Assembly (NCBI RefSeq): GCF_001270265.1
Contig: NZ_LGAP01000001.1
Coordinates: forward strand, 496,001-560,000
Source of the DNA: Ensifer adhaerens
Lineage (GTDB): Bacteria > Pseudomonadota > Alphaproteobacteria > Rhizobiales > Rhizobiaceae
DNA length: 64,000 bases
Reading direction: 5' to 3'
Part shown: piece after piece, positions 8,092 through 15,336 of the stretch
Layout of the letters: each line of letters opens with the position of its first letter
Position numbering within the stretch: position 1 is the first letter of the stretch
Program-made: the position numbers and the translations under genes
The notes under the pieces: generated by a model
What the model was told of the DNA's origin: nothing
Database searches by the model: none
Seen by the model: the letters and a program-made list of their open reading frames with translations, nothing else

Positions 8092-9096
8092 TCAATCCTG
8101 CGCTTCTGCGGCTGCGTCCGGGCTTGCGGCCGCGCCGCCATTGGTCAGGAGCACTTCGATATCGGTGTTGACGCCGGCCTTCACCGTGAAGTCGCGCTGG
8201 TAGATCTTGTTCTTGTTTCTCGCCACGGCCGTATAGTTGCCCTCGAGAAGAACGAGCGTCGGGAACGCCCCTTCCTCCTGGTCGACGATATCGCCGGCCG
8301 AAGTCAGGATCGACCAGCCGGTGTCGGCGATGGCTTCGCCGCCTGGTTCGGAGACCAGCTTCAGCGTCAGCTTCGCAGCCTTGTGCTGGATCGTCGCCTC
8401 GGTCAGCTTGCCCGCTTCCACCTGGATGTCGGCAGTGATCACCGCGTTTGTGGTGCCGTAGTTGGAACTGACATGGTAAGTGCCGGCGCCGAGGCGGATG
8501 ACGGTGCTGGGTTTCACGTCGGCGGCAATCAGTGCCCGTTCGCCGTCACCCTGCGTCTCGGACGAATAGATGGAGAAGCTGAGTTCGCCTGGCGGAATGC
8601 GCACATCGCTGCCGGAGACCGCGTTCAGCGTCATGCCGCCCGCATCGAGCACCAGCACCTGCTTGTCGAGCACACCGTCTTCCGGGATGCGGATCTTGCG
8701 CGTCGCGGCAGCGCGGCCGAATGCGACGTTGACGAAGTACTCGCCTGGCACCAGGCTGAAGCCCGTGGATCCGCCTTCGGATGTGGCCAGCAGCGGCAGC
8801 TTGCCGTCGCTTCCCGGGATAGGGCTGAACACGCGCCAGGTCAGGCCGGCCTCGACGGGCTGCCCCTTGCCGGTCAGAAGCGCCTCGAGCTTAACGTCCT
8901 TCAGCGTGCCCTCCTGTGTCGGGTCGCTGGTCAGTGGGCTGAAGCCGGTCAGCTTCGGCATCTTGCGGGGTCCGGAGATCGACGGAAAGCTCTTGAAGGC
9001 CTCGGTGGCGTCCTGCGCCAGGACGCTTCCGGCGGTGATGCTTGCGAGCGCGACCGCCAAACCGGTTCTGATGAAAATACGAGGGCAGGTGCGCAT
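8092..9096 (-). CDS. Secreted protein of unknown function, repeated beta modules
   Basis: The 334-residue product starts with a clear Sec signal peptide: basic 'MRTCPRIFIR', a hydrophobic stretch, then 'GSVLA' followed by QDA. The mature part looks all-beta, with repeated modules of the type 'GEYFVNVAFG', 'GTYHVSSNYG' and 'GNYTAVARN'. Each is followed by a charged strand, resembling carboxypeptidase-regulatory/PEGA-like beta sandwiches. It ends in an Ala/Asp-rich tail. I recognise no enzyme motif. The ATG at 9096 puts the signal peptide at the N-terminus, with AGGAAG upstream; the frame stays open 18 codons further. It is divergent from the nitroreductase gene. Confidence 0.8.
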   Translation of the reverse strand: MRTCPRIFIRTGLAVALASITAGSVLAQDATEAFKSFPSISGPRKMPKLTGFSPLTSDPTQEGTLKDVKLEALLTGKGQPVEAGLTWRVFSPIPGSDGKLPLLATSEGGSTGFSLVPGEYFVNVAFGRAAATRKIRIPEDGVLDKQVLVLDAGGMTLNAVSGSDVRIPPGELSFSIYSSETQGDGERALIAADVKPSTVIRLGAGTYHVSSNYGTTNAVITADIQVEAGKLTEATIQHKAAKLTLKLVSEPGGEAIADTGWSILTSAGDIVDQEEGAFPTLVLLEGNYTAVARNKNKIYQRDFTVKAGVNTDIEVLLTNGGAAASPDAAAEAQD

Positions 9097-9195
9097 GAGA
9101 GCAGTTGACTTCCTGACTGGGTGACTCCACTTGAGACGCCGGTATGGCATTTTCGTGGCTGCCGGTCGGCCGCAAAATAGTGGAATTCACCCAAT

Positions 9196-9780
9196 ATGAA
9201 AACCGAAATAAAGCTCGTTGACTATCTCGCGTCCCGCCGATCCATTCCGGCTTTTCAGATGGGCGGCCCGGGGCCCGGCAGGGCCGAAGTCGAGGAAATG
9301 CTGACGCTCGCATCACGCGTGCCGGACCACGGCAAACTGGCGCCCTGGCGGTTCATCGTTTACCGCGGCGAGGAGCGGGCGCGCATCAGTGCCGAGTTGA
9401 AGACGATGGCGCTCGCCAAGAAGCCCGATCTGTCGGAAGAAATGATCAAGGTCGAGGAGACGCGGTTGACGCGGGCCCCCGTGGTCGTCGCCGTCGTCAG
9501 CAAGGCCGCTCCGCATTTCAAGATCCCCGAATGGGAGCAGCAGATGTCGGCCGGAGCCGTCTGCCTCAACCTGTTGATGGCCGCCAACGCGCTCGGTTAT
9601 GCCTCCAACTGGCTGACCGAGTGGTACGCCTTCGACGAAGCCGCCTACCCATTGCTCGGCGTCGAACCTGGTGAGAAGATTGCCGGTTTTATCCACATCG
9701 GCACCGCGATGGTCCCGCCGACGGAGCGTCCGCGCCCGGAATTGGCCGAGATCGTCACCTGGGTCGGAGAAGACGCCTGA
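9196..9780 (+). CDS. Nitroreductase family protein
   Basis: This 194-residue protein is a small FMN-dependent nitroreductase of the YdjA type. It opens with '[11 protein letters not shown]' (the FMN phosphate-binding R-R-S), then '[16 protein letters not shown]'. The '[26 protein letters not shown]' helix and 'IAGFIHIGT' end strand complete the fold. Such enzymes reduce nitro-aromatics or quinones with NAD(P)H; the physiological substrate is unknown. It overlaps the next gene by one base (TGATG), so the two flavin enzymes are translationally coupled. Confidence 0.93.
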   Translation: MKTEIKLVDYLASRRSIPAFQMGGPGPGRAEVEEMLTLASRVPDHGKLAPWRFIVYRGEERARISAELKTMALAKKPDLSEEMIKVEETRLTRAPVVVAVVSKAAPHFKIPEWEQQMSAGAVCLNLLMAANALGYASNWLTEWYAFDEAAYPLLGVEPGEKIAGFIHIGTAMVPPTERPRPELAEIVTWVGEDA

Positions 9781-10382
9781 TGTTCTACGACACCGCAGCA
9801 AACAGGCATGGCCTGCCGCATGACCCGTTCAAGGCCATTGTCTCGCCGCGGCCGATCGGCTGGATCGGTACGCAAGCCACGGACGGCTCGTTGAACATCG
9901 CTCCCTATTCCTTCTTCAACGCGATCAGCGACCGGCCGAAACTCGTGATGTTTTCGTCGAGCGGCTACAAGGATTCGGTTCGCAACATCGAAGCGACGGG
10001 TGAATTCACCGCCAGCTTTGCCAGCCGAAATCTGAGCGAGGCCGTCAATAAGACCTCGATTGCAGCCCCCCATGGCGAGAGCGAGTTTGCGATCGCCGGA
10101 TTGACGCCGATTGACGGGACGCTGGTCAAGGCGCCATTCGTCGGCGAGGCCTATGCTGCGCTTGAATGCCGGCTGACCGAGATGTTTCAGCCGAAGGGGC
10201 TCGATGGTGAACCCTCGGACAATTATGTCGTCATCGGCCAGGTCGTCGGCATTCACATTCGCGACGAAGCGATCCGCGACGGTCGCTTCGACATGGCGAC
10301 GGTGCGGCCGCTCGCCCGCCTTGGCTACATGGATTACTGCGACGGCGGCGACGTCTTTCAGATGGTGCGACCGACGCGCTGA
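9780..10382 (+). CDS. Flavin reductase family protein (FMN-binding split barrel)
   Basis: This 200-residue split-barrel flavoprotein begins near 'FKAIVSPRPIGWIGT'. It continues with 'NIAPYSFFNAISDRPKLVMFSSSG-KDSVRNI', the flavin-reductase-like signature, and then 'AAPHGESEFAIAGL'. It probably binds FMN and either supplies reduced flavin or acts on its own substrate. The start codon overlaps the nitroreductase stop. Function as a partner of that enzyme is an inference from coupling alone. Confidence 0.92.
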   Translation: MFYDTAANRHGLPHDPFKAIVSPRPIGWIGTQATDGSLNIAPYSFFNAISDRPKLVMFSSSGYKDSVRNIEATGEFTASFASRNLSEAVNKTSIAAPHGESEFAIAGLTPIDGTLVKAPFVGEAYAALECRLTEMFQPKGLDGEPSDNYVVIGQVVGIHIRDEAIRDGRFDMATVRPLARLGYMDYCDGGDVFQMVRPTR

Positions 10383-10422
10383 AGCGTGGCCTGTTCGGTC
10401 ACGGACTGCCGGACCGATAGAG

Positions 10423-11127
10423 TCAGTCGTCTGTTCCCAGCCATGCCGCTTGTTCCGGCGAGCGGCATACCACGGACGAAAAGCCGTTGCTGCGGCTCGC
10501 GGTGAAAGCGCGCCGGACGGCCTTTTCAGTCACAGCCGTTTGCGGCAACCCTTCGTAACAGGCAAGACCCGCTTCATGGGCGCGAAGAATGGCAGCAGCG
10601 CGCCCAGCGGCGATCGGTGCGACCGTTTCTCCATCTTGTCGTTCTTCCGGTGGTTTGCAGCCCACCGCTGCGGCGAGTTCCGATCCGTCGAAAATAAGTC
10701 CTTCGAGACGCTGCGAGCTTCCGCCAAGGGAGTAGGGCGAAAGCGCGCTTTCGGGAACCGTGCCATATTCAGCAAGAATAACCATCTGTTGCGCGCGACG
10801 GCCTGCGCTCGTCTCTGCGACACGCAGCATGACGTCGAGCCTCTGTACGTCAGCGCGGCTCCGACATCCGGAGAGCACGACGCCGTCAATATCGTGGTGA
10901 AGAAGCCGGACCAGTTCGTCTTCTGCCAGGCAGTCGACCGGGGCAATCCGCGCGAAGACACGGCAGGCGCTCTTTGTTGCTTCCATAACTCGAGCGAACG
11001 CATCGTCACCATAGCCGAGATCGACAACGATGCCATCAACTGCCTTGAGGTCGGCCGGCGTCGGTAGCGGGGCGCCGATCCTCTGAAACAGCAGCGGCTT
11101 CATGGTTTTGAAGCGGTTAACGGACAT
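10423..11127 (-). CDS. Degenerate CitE/HpcH-type aldolase-like protein
   Basis: At 234 residues it aligns by eye with the citrate lyase beta-subunit/malyl-CoA lyase TIM barrel. Corresponding stretches are 'DGIVVDLGYGDDAF' (CitE: v-DLEDAV), 'RVFARIAP', 'DGVVLSGCRSRADVQRLD', 'VILAEYGTVPESA' (CitE: iETa-gv-na) and 'EGLIFDGSELAAAVG' (CitE: lifGaeDLa-alG). The first acidic pair is Gly-Tyr, and the final metal aspartate position is Glu. The fold is therefore likely, but activity as a CoA-thioester lyase is doubtful. It is shorter than the usual 270-300 residues. The ribosome site is weak, and ATG at 11103 is an alternative start. Confidence 0.7.
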   Translation of the reverse strand: MSVNRFKTMKPLLFQRIGAPLPTPADLKAVDGIVVDLGYGDDAFARVMEATKSACRVFARIAPVDCLAEDELVRLLHHDIDGVVLSGCRSRADVQRLDVMLRVAETSAGRRAQQMVILAEYGTVPESALSPYSLGGSSQRLEGLIFDGSELAAAVGCKPPEERQDGETVAPIAAGRAAAILRAHEAGLACYEGLPQTAVTEKAVRRAFTASRSNGFSSVVCRSPEQAAWLGTDD

Positions 11128-11200
11128 GGTGAACCAATCTTAAACCTTTGCCAGCTAGGCTTCGAACATCAGGTGGCTTTGGGTGTCTAGTGGGGCGTAG

Positions 11201-12340
11201 GTGATCATACAAGCATTTCTTCGCTGGGTGGAAACGGCGAGAACGGGCGACCGTGCCCGCGCCGCTCGCGCCCTCGGTCGCGCCTATGTCGACGCGCAGA
11301 TGAACGGTATCGATCGCCGTGCTGCCGAAATGGCGATGACCTTTCTGCTCGACGATCCTTCTCCCAAGGTACGTTCGGCTCTTGCCGAAGTGCTCGCCCC
11401 ATCCTCCGACATTCCCCGCGCCATCATTCTCGGCCTTGCCGAAGACCAGCCCGAAATCGCCTATATCGTCATTTCCCGCTCGCCCGTTCTGACTGACGAG
11501 GATCTGGTCGATCTCGCGGCCCGGGGCTCCGTCGAGACGCGGGCGCTGATTGCGGCCCGCGCCTTCGTCTCGCGCTCGGTTTGCGCCGCCATTGCTGAAA
11601 TCGGCAGCGAAGAAGAAATGCTGATCCTGCTGGAAAATGACGGTGCCCAGCTGTCGCGCCGGTCGTTGAAGCGGATTGCCAACCGTCTTGGCCATTCCGC
11701 CGCCATTCGCGATCTTCTGCTTGACCGTGCCGACTTGCCAAGCGACGCCCGGCACACGCTTGTCGAACAGGTGGGAGTGGCACTTGCCGCATTCGGTCTC
11801 GTCCAGATGGCGATTGGGGCGACACGGGTTGAGCGCATCACGCGCGAGGCTTGCGACGTCGCAGCGGTCGGCATGGCCGGCACCTTGGCCGTGGAGGAAC
11901 TGCCGGGTCTGGTGGCTCATCTGCGCGAAAGCGGCCGTTTGACGCCGGCCTTCCTGTTGCATGCGCTTGTCACCGGCCGGGCAGAGTTTTTCTCGGCCGC
12001 GATCGTCGACCTTTCCGGCGTCACGGAAAAGCGGGTTCGCTCGATCCTTTCGGGCGGCCGTATCCATTCCATTCGCGCGCTGTTCGAGAGTGCCGGCCTT
12101 GGGCGCGACGTCAGCGAAGCTTTTGCCGAGGCGGCCCTGCTTTGGCGCAAGGACGGCGCGACGGGCACCGACGATTGCCGCGCCTCCGTCTGCACCGCAC
12201 TGCTTGCAAGTCTGCGCGGCCAAAGGGCACCGTCGCCGGCATGCAACGCAATGGCGGAAATTCTTGAACGACTGGCCTTTGCCGAACAGCGGCAGTCTGC
12301 CCGCGACTATGCTCAATTGGCCGCGCGCCAGGCCGCCTGA
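11201..12340 (+). CDS. DUF2336 domain-containing protein
   Basis: This 379-residue, wholly helical protein is built of HEAT-like repeats, for example 'DPSPKVRSALAEVLAPSSDIPRAIILGLAEDQPEIAYIVISRS'. This is the DUF2336 arrangement found mainly in Alphaproteobacteria. No signal peptide, membrane segment or catalytic motif is seen. Its role is unknown; the repeats suggest a protein-binding scaffold. The start is GTG at 11201, divergent from the CitE-like gene with a 73-base gap. Confidence 0.85.
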   Translation: MIIQAFLRWVETARTGDRARAARALGRAYVDAQMNGIDRRAAEMAMTFLLDDPSPKVRSALAEVLAPSSDIPRAIILGLAEDQPEIAYIVISRSPVLTDEDLVDLAARGSVETRALIAARAFVSRSVCAAIAEIGSEEEMLILLENDGAQLSRRSLKRIANRLGHSAAIRDLLLDRADLPSDARHTLVEQVGVALAAFGLVQMAIGATRVERITREACDVAAVGMAGTLAVEELPGLVAHLRESGRLTPAFLLHALVTGRAEFFSAAIVDLSGVTEKRVRSILSGGRIHSIRALFESAGLGRDVSEAFAEAALLWRKDGATGTDDCRASVCTALLASLRGQRAPSPACNAMAEILERLAFAEQRQSARDYAQLAARQAA

Positions 12341-12370
12341 GATCAACTCACCGAAGATTAGGTCCGGATC

Positions 12371-12949
12371 CTAGTCGGCCGAACCGGTCGCCGAGGCCAC
12401 GATGCGGACCAGCGCATCGATGCGTTCCTCGATCTGATAGAGCCCATCGGATCCCTTCTTGATGCCGTCGATGGCGCAAAGAATGAGCTCGGCCAGTAAG
12501 GTCGGCGTAAGCGCCACCTTCCCAAGCGAAATCTCGCCAGCCTCGATTGCGTCTGCAATTGTCGCCTGCGTCAGCTGCTGTAATCTTGCTGCGGTTGCGA
12601 CGTTGAGGTCTTCGGCAAGCGTGTTGTTCGCCTCGAACAGTTCCTGGCCGTAGGGGCTGGATTTCACCGGTGCCATCGCCGACAACACGAACGCTTTCAA
12701 ACCCGCAGCGAGGCGGCGCTCGAATGGTGCCGTCTGCGCAAAGCCTGCTTCGGCTTCGGCAGTCGCGGTCGCATGGTGCCTCTCCATCAGCGCGCGAAAC
12801 AGATCATCCTTGTTCTTGAAGTACAGGTAGAGCGCGGCGCGTGACATGCCGGCGGCATCGGCGACGTCCTGCATGGAGGTCTTGCGATAGCCAAATCGGC
12901 TGAAGACCTCGACGGCGGCATTGAGGATATGATGTCTCTTCGTGTCCAT
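12371..12949 (-). CDS. TetR/AcrR family transcriptional regulator
   Basis: At 192 residues it has the N-terminal TetR helix-turn-helix: 'ILNAAVEVFSRFGYRKTSMQDVADAAGMSRAALYLYFKNKDDLFRAL'. The ligand-binding part is variable and helical. It is divergent from the SDR gene at 13052. The shared 102-base gap contains several inverted repeats of the type TGACA...TGTCA, which are strong candidates for its operator. It therefore probably represses itself and the SDR. The inducer is unknown. Confidence 0.95.
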   Translation of the reverse strand: MDTKRHHILNAAVEVFSRFGYRKTSMQDVADAAGMSRAALYLYFKNKDDLFRALMERHHATATAEAEAGFAQTAPFERRLAAGLKAFVLSAMAPVKSSPYGQELFEANNTLAEDLNVATAARLQQLTQATIADAIEAGEISLGKVALTPTLLAELILCAIDGIKKGSDGLYQIEERIDALVRIVASATGSAD

Positions 12950-12958
12950 TTTGGATGG

Positions 12959-13022
12959 TTGACATTCTGGATCAATATTGTCAAACTGACATTATGGATA
13001 TAAAATGTCAGTACGTCAGTTT
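12959..13022. promoter_or_regulatory. Cluster of operator-like palindromes between the tetR and SDR genes
   Basis: Three inverted repeats are nested here. TTGACA (12959-12964) pairs with TGTCAA (12979-12984). CTGACATT (12986-12993) pairs with AATGTCAG (13004-13011). AAACTGAC (12983-12990) pairs with GTCAGTTT (13015-13022). A TATAAA sits inside the second, at about 12998-13003. Overlap of dyads with a likely -10 box fits repression by the adjacent TetR protein. Confidence 0.7.
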
Positions 13023-13051
13023 GGCGAATTGACGAACGAGGACGCGAAAAC

Positions 13052-14074
13052 ATGAATGCCAAAACACCTGAGCTTGTCGTCGTGACCGGCATCGGAGGTT
13101 TCGTCGGACGGCACGTTGCCGTCACGCTGCTGAGACAGGGCTACGATGTGCGCGGGACGGTGCGCACGCTGGCGCGAGCGCAGGAGATCGAGCGAGCGAT
13201 ACGCGGTGCCGGCGGAACAGAGGCCGGGCGGCTGACATTTGCCGTTGCCGATCTGCTCGGCGATGAGGGCTGGGCAGACGCGCTTTCCGGCGCTGTCTAT
13301 CTGATGCACACGGCGTCGCCCTTTCCGGCGAGCCTGCCCGGTGAGGAAGCCGAATTGATCGAGCCGGCGCGAAGCGGCACGCTGCGTGTGTTGAAGGCTG
13401 CCCGCGTTGCGGCCGTTCGTCGGGTCGTGCTGACGTCGTCGATCGCAGCAGCGATCTATGGCGATGGCAGCGCGCCGTTCACGGAGGAGAACTGGAGCGA
13501 TCCGGAATCACCCTTCGCCACGCCCTATTACCGCTCCAAGACCTTAGCCGAACGCTCCGCCTGGGCCTATGCGCGGGAGAGCGGGCTCGAACTCGTGGTG
13601 ATCAATCCTTCGATGATCCTTGGTCCGCTGCTCGGCGGTGAAGTCGGCACCTCCGTCGGCGTGGTCCGCAACCTGTTGCGAGGCAAATATCCGGCGATGC
13701 CGAAGTTCAGTGTTCCCGTCGTCGACGTGCGTGATGTCGCCGATGCCCACCTGCGCGCAATGACTGTCGCCGATGCGGCCGGCGAGCGGTTCCTCATTGG
13801 TGGCGCGGCGCTGTCGCTGGCCGATATTTCTGCTGTGCTGCGGCGGCATTTCCCGGCCTATGCCGGCAAGTTGCCGAAGATCATTCTGCCGAACTGGATG
13901 GCTGCGATCGCCGCACGCTTCGATCCCGGGCTTCGTCTCGTCGTTCGGGAGCTTGGCCGCGACTCGCGTATCTCCAATGACAAGGCGCGCCGCATTCTCG
14001 GCTGGACGCCAAGGACGGAGGAGGAGGCGATCAGGGCCAGCGCCGAAAGCCTGATTGCAGCCGGCCTCGTCTGA
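13052..14074 (+). CDS. NAD(P)-dependent aldehyde/dihydroflavonol reductase-like SDR
   Basis: This 340-residue extended SDR has the Rossmann motif 'VTGIGGFVGRHVAVTLLRQGYDVRGTVR' at the N-terminus. It also has 'VYLMHTASPFP', 'RVVLTSSIAAA' and the catalytic 'YYRSKTLAE' (Y-x-x-x-K). The arginine after the first strand suggests NADPH. This pattern matches dihydroflavonol-4-reductase-like aldehyde/ketone reductases. Substrate is unknown. Divergence from a TetR regulator suggests induction by a small compound, perhaps its own substrate. Codon use is like the neighbours. Confidence 0.9.
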   Translation: MNAKTPELVVVTGIGGFVGRHVAVTLLRQGYDVRGTVRTLARAQEIERAIRGAGGTEAGRLTFAVADLLGDEGWADALSGAVYLMHTASPFPASLPGEEAELIEPARSGTLRVLKAARVAAVRRVVLTSSIAAAIYGDGSAPFTEENWSDPESPFATPYYRSKTLAERSAWAYARESGLELVVINPSMILGPLLGGEVGTSVGVVRNLLRGKYPAMPKFSVPVVDVRDVADAHLRAMTVADAAGERFLIGGAALSLADISAVLRRHFPAYAGKLPKIILPNWMAAIAARFDPGLRLVVRELGRDSRISNDKARRILGWTPRTEEEAIRASAESLIAAGLV

Positions 14075-14079
14075 TTGCG

Positions 14080-14490
14080 TCAGTCGGTAAACCGCCGCGC
14101 CACCCAGGAATAGCCGTCCTCGATATAGTGAACCGGCTTGCTGACGAGGTTTTTCAGCTTCTCGCGGTCGGGGACGGCGCCGGAGAGAAACGCAAGCGCG
14201 CGCTTCGGCAGGCCCGGCTGCGCCTCGGTCGCCTGAGGCGTCTCGGGCCGCGGGAGCGGGGCGGTCACCTCCGGCTGAAGGTCATCGGTTGCCAGGCCGG
14301 GACCGGAACTCTCGCAGACGGCAACCACCACCGGATAGTTGGCGTTGGAGAACCGCGGCAACTGCTTCTGCGAATCCGTATCGCACTGGGCGATCGATGG
14401 CCATGCCCCGTCGACCGTTGAGATATATTGGCACTGGTTGACGTCGTGGTCACAGCCAAGAATGGTCATGACGATTAAGGCGGCTTTCAT
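14080..14490 (-). CDS. Hypothetical protein with cysteine-rich N-terminal part
   Basis: This is a 136-residue protein of unknown function. It begins with a short hydrophobic stretch (MKAALIVMTILG) followed by CDHDVNQCQYI. A further cysteine sits in 'IAQCDTDSQ' and another in 'VAVCESSG'. The pattern suggests a small secreted or periplasmic protein with disulfides. The hydrophobic segment is short and the first Cys could even be lipidated. A proline/glutamate-rich linker precedes 'KPVHYIEDGYSWVARRF'. It ends convergently with the SDR gene, five bases apart. The ribosome site is weak. Confidence 0.65.
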   Translation of the reverse strand: MKAALIVMTILGCDHDVNQCQYISTVDGAWPSIAQCDTDSQKQLPRFSNANYPVVVAVCESSGPGLATDDLQPEVTAPLPRPETPQATEAQPGLPKRALAFLSGAVPDREKLKNLVSKPVHYIEDGYSWVARRFTD

Positions 14491-14732
14491 GGTCCGGGTG
14501 TATCCATCTGGATTGAGGTTGTGCGCGTGCTTCGATCAACTTATGCCTGCATGATTCTTCCGGAAATAGGGCAAAGGCTTGAACGCGCAGAAACAATTTG
14601 TTTCGCTGCGTCATTCGGATTGATGGGGCAGGTCTGATCCCTGCGTCATTTGACGTATTGGTTGCCGCCGCATCCGACGTTAGCTTCGGCTAGGGACCAG
14701 AGTTGGCTCACACTATTGCCGAGGATTGAAAA

Positions 14733-15215
14733 TTGCCTGAAGTCACGATCGCCGAAGAACCGCCGCGCCAGCCGGAAATCTTGCGCCTCTTGGAAATGTC
14801 GGACGCCTATGCCGCGTCACTTTATCCCGCCGAAAGCAATCATCTCGTCGATGTATCGACGCTCGAGCAGCCGGCCGTATCGTTCTTCGTCGCGCGTTTC
14901 GATGGAGCTGTCGTCGGCTGCTGCGCGCTGGTCGAGGCTGGCGACGGTACGGCCGAGATCAAGCGTATGTTCGTGGATCCAGAAGCGAGAGGGCTGAAGG
15001 TCGGAAAACGCCTACTGCAGGCGCTTGAGCGGCACGGCGAGGCCCTCGGGCTTGATATGATCCGGCTTGAGACCGGCATCCATCAGCCGGAAGCAATCGG
15101 GCTTTACAAGACAGCTGGGTATGTCGAACGCCCGCCTTTCGGCCACTACCAGCCGGATCCGCTGAGCCTGTTCATGGAGAAGGCCTTGCACGCGTCCGCT
15201 GATCTCGATCGATGA
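14733..15215 (+). CDS. GNAT family N-acetyltransferase
   Basis: At 160 residues it has the GNAT fold. Beta strands 'AVSFFVARFDGAVVGCCALVEAGDGTAEIKRMFVDPEARGLKVGKRLLQALE' include the acetyl-CoA pyrophosphate loop (R-G-x-x-V-G-K). The C-terminal 'TGIHQPEAIGLYKTAGYVERPPF' is typical. The track-independent choice of start is TTG at 14733, because GAGG lies seven to eight bases upstream and no ATG fits. Substrate is unknown. Confidence 0.88.
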   Translation: MPEVTIAEEPPRQPEILRLLEMSDAYAASLYPAESNHLVDVSTLEQPAVSFFVARFDGAVVGCCALVEAGDGTAEIKRMFVDPEARGLKVGKRLLQALERHGEALGLDMIRLETGIHQPEAIGLYKTAGYVERPPFGHYQPDPLSLFMEKALHASADLDR

Positions 15216-15290
15216 TCCGAGCGGTGTCTCCGACCATCGATTGCAGATAACCGAGGCCCATCGCGTCAAACGCGACCATCGGCTTCACTC

Positions 15291-15322
15291 GCTGTGCCCG
15301 CCTGCAAACAGATGGGCACAGC
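15291..15322. terminator. Hairpin beyond the parE stop
   Basis: GCTGTGCCC (15291-15299) pairs with GGGCACAGC (15314-15322) around a 14-base loop, 15 bases past the end of minus-strand parE. There is no T-run, so a terminator role is only possible. Confidence 0.4.
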
Positions 15323-15336
15323 AGCGTGTCAATCGG

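Noticed and set aside
14704-14721. Possible sigma-54 promoter (TTGGCTCACACTATTGCC) before the GNAT gene at 14733
   Set aside because: The spacing between the GG and GC elements is 11 bases, not the required 10, and the start codon is too close.
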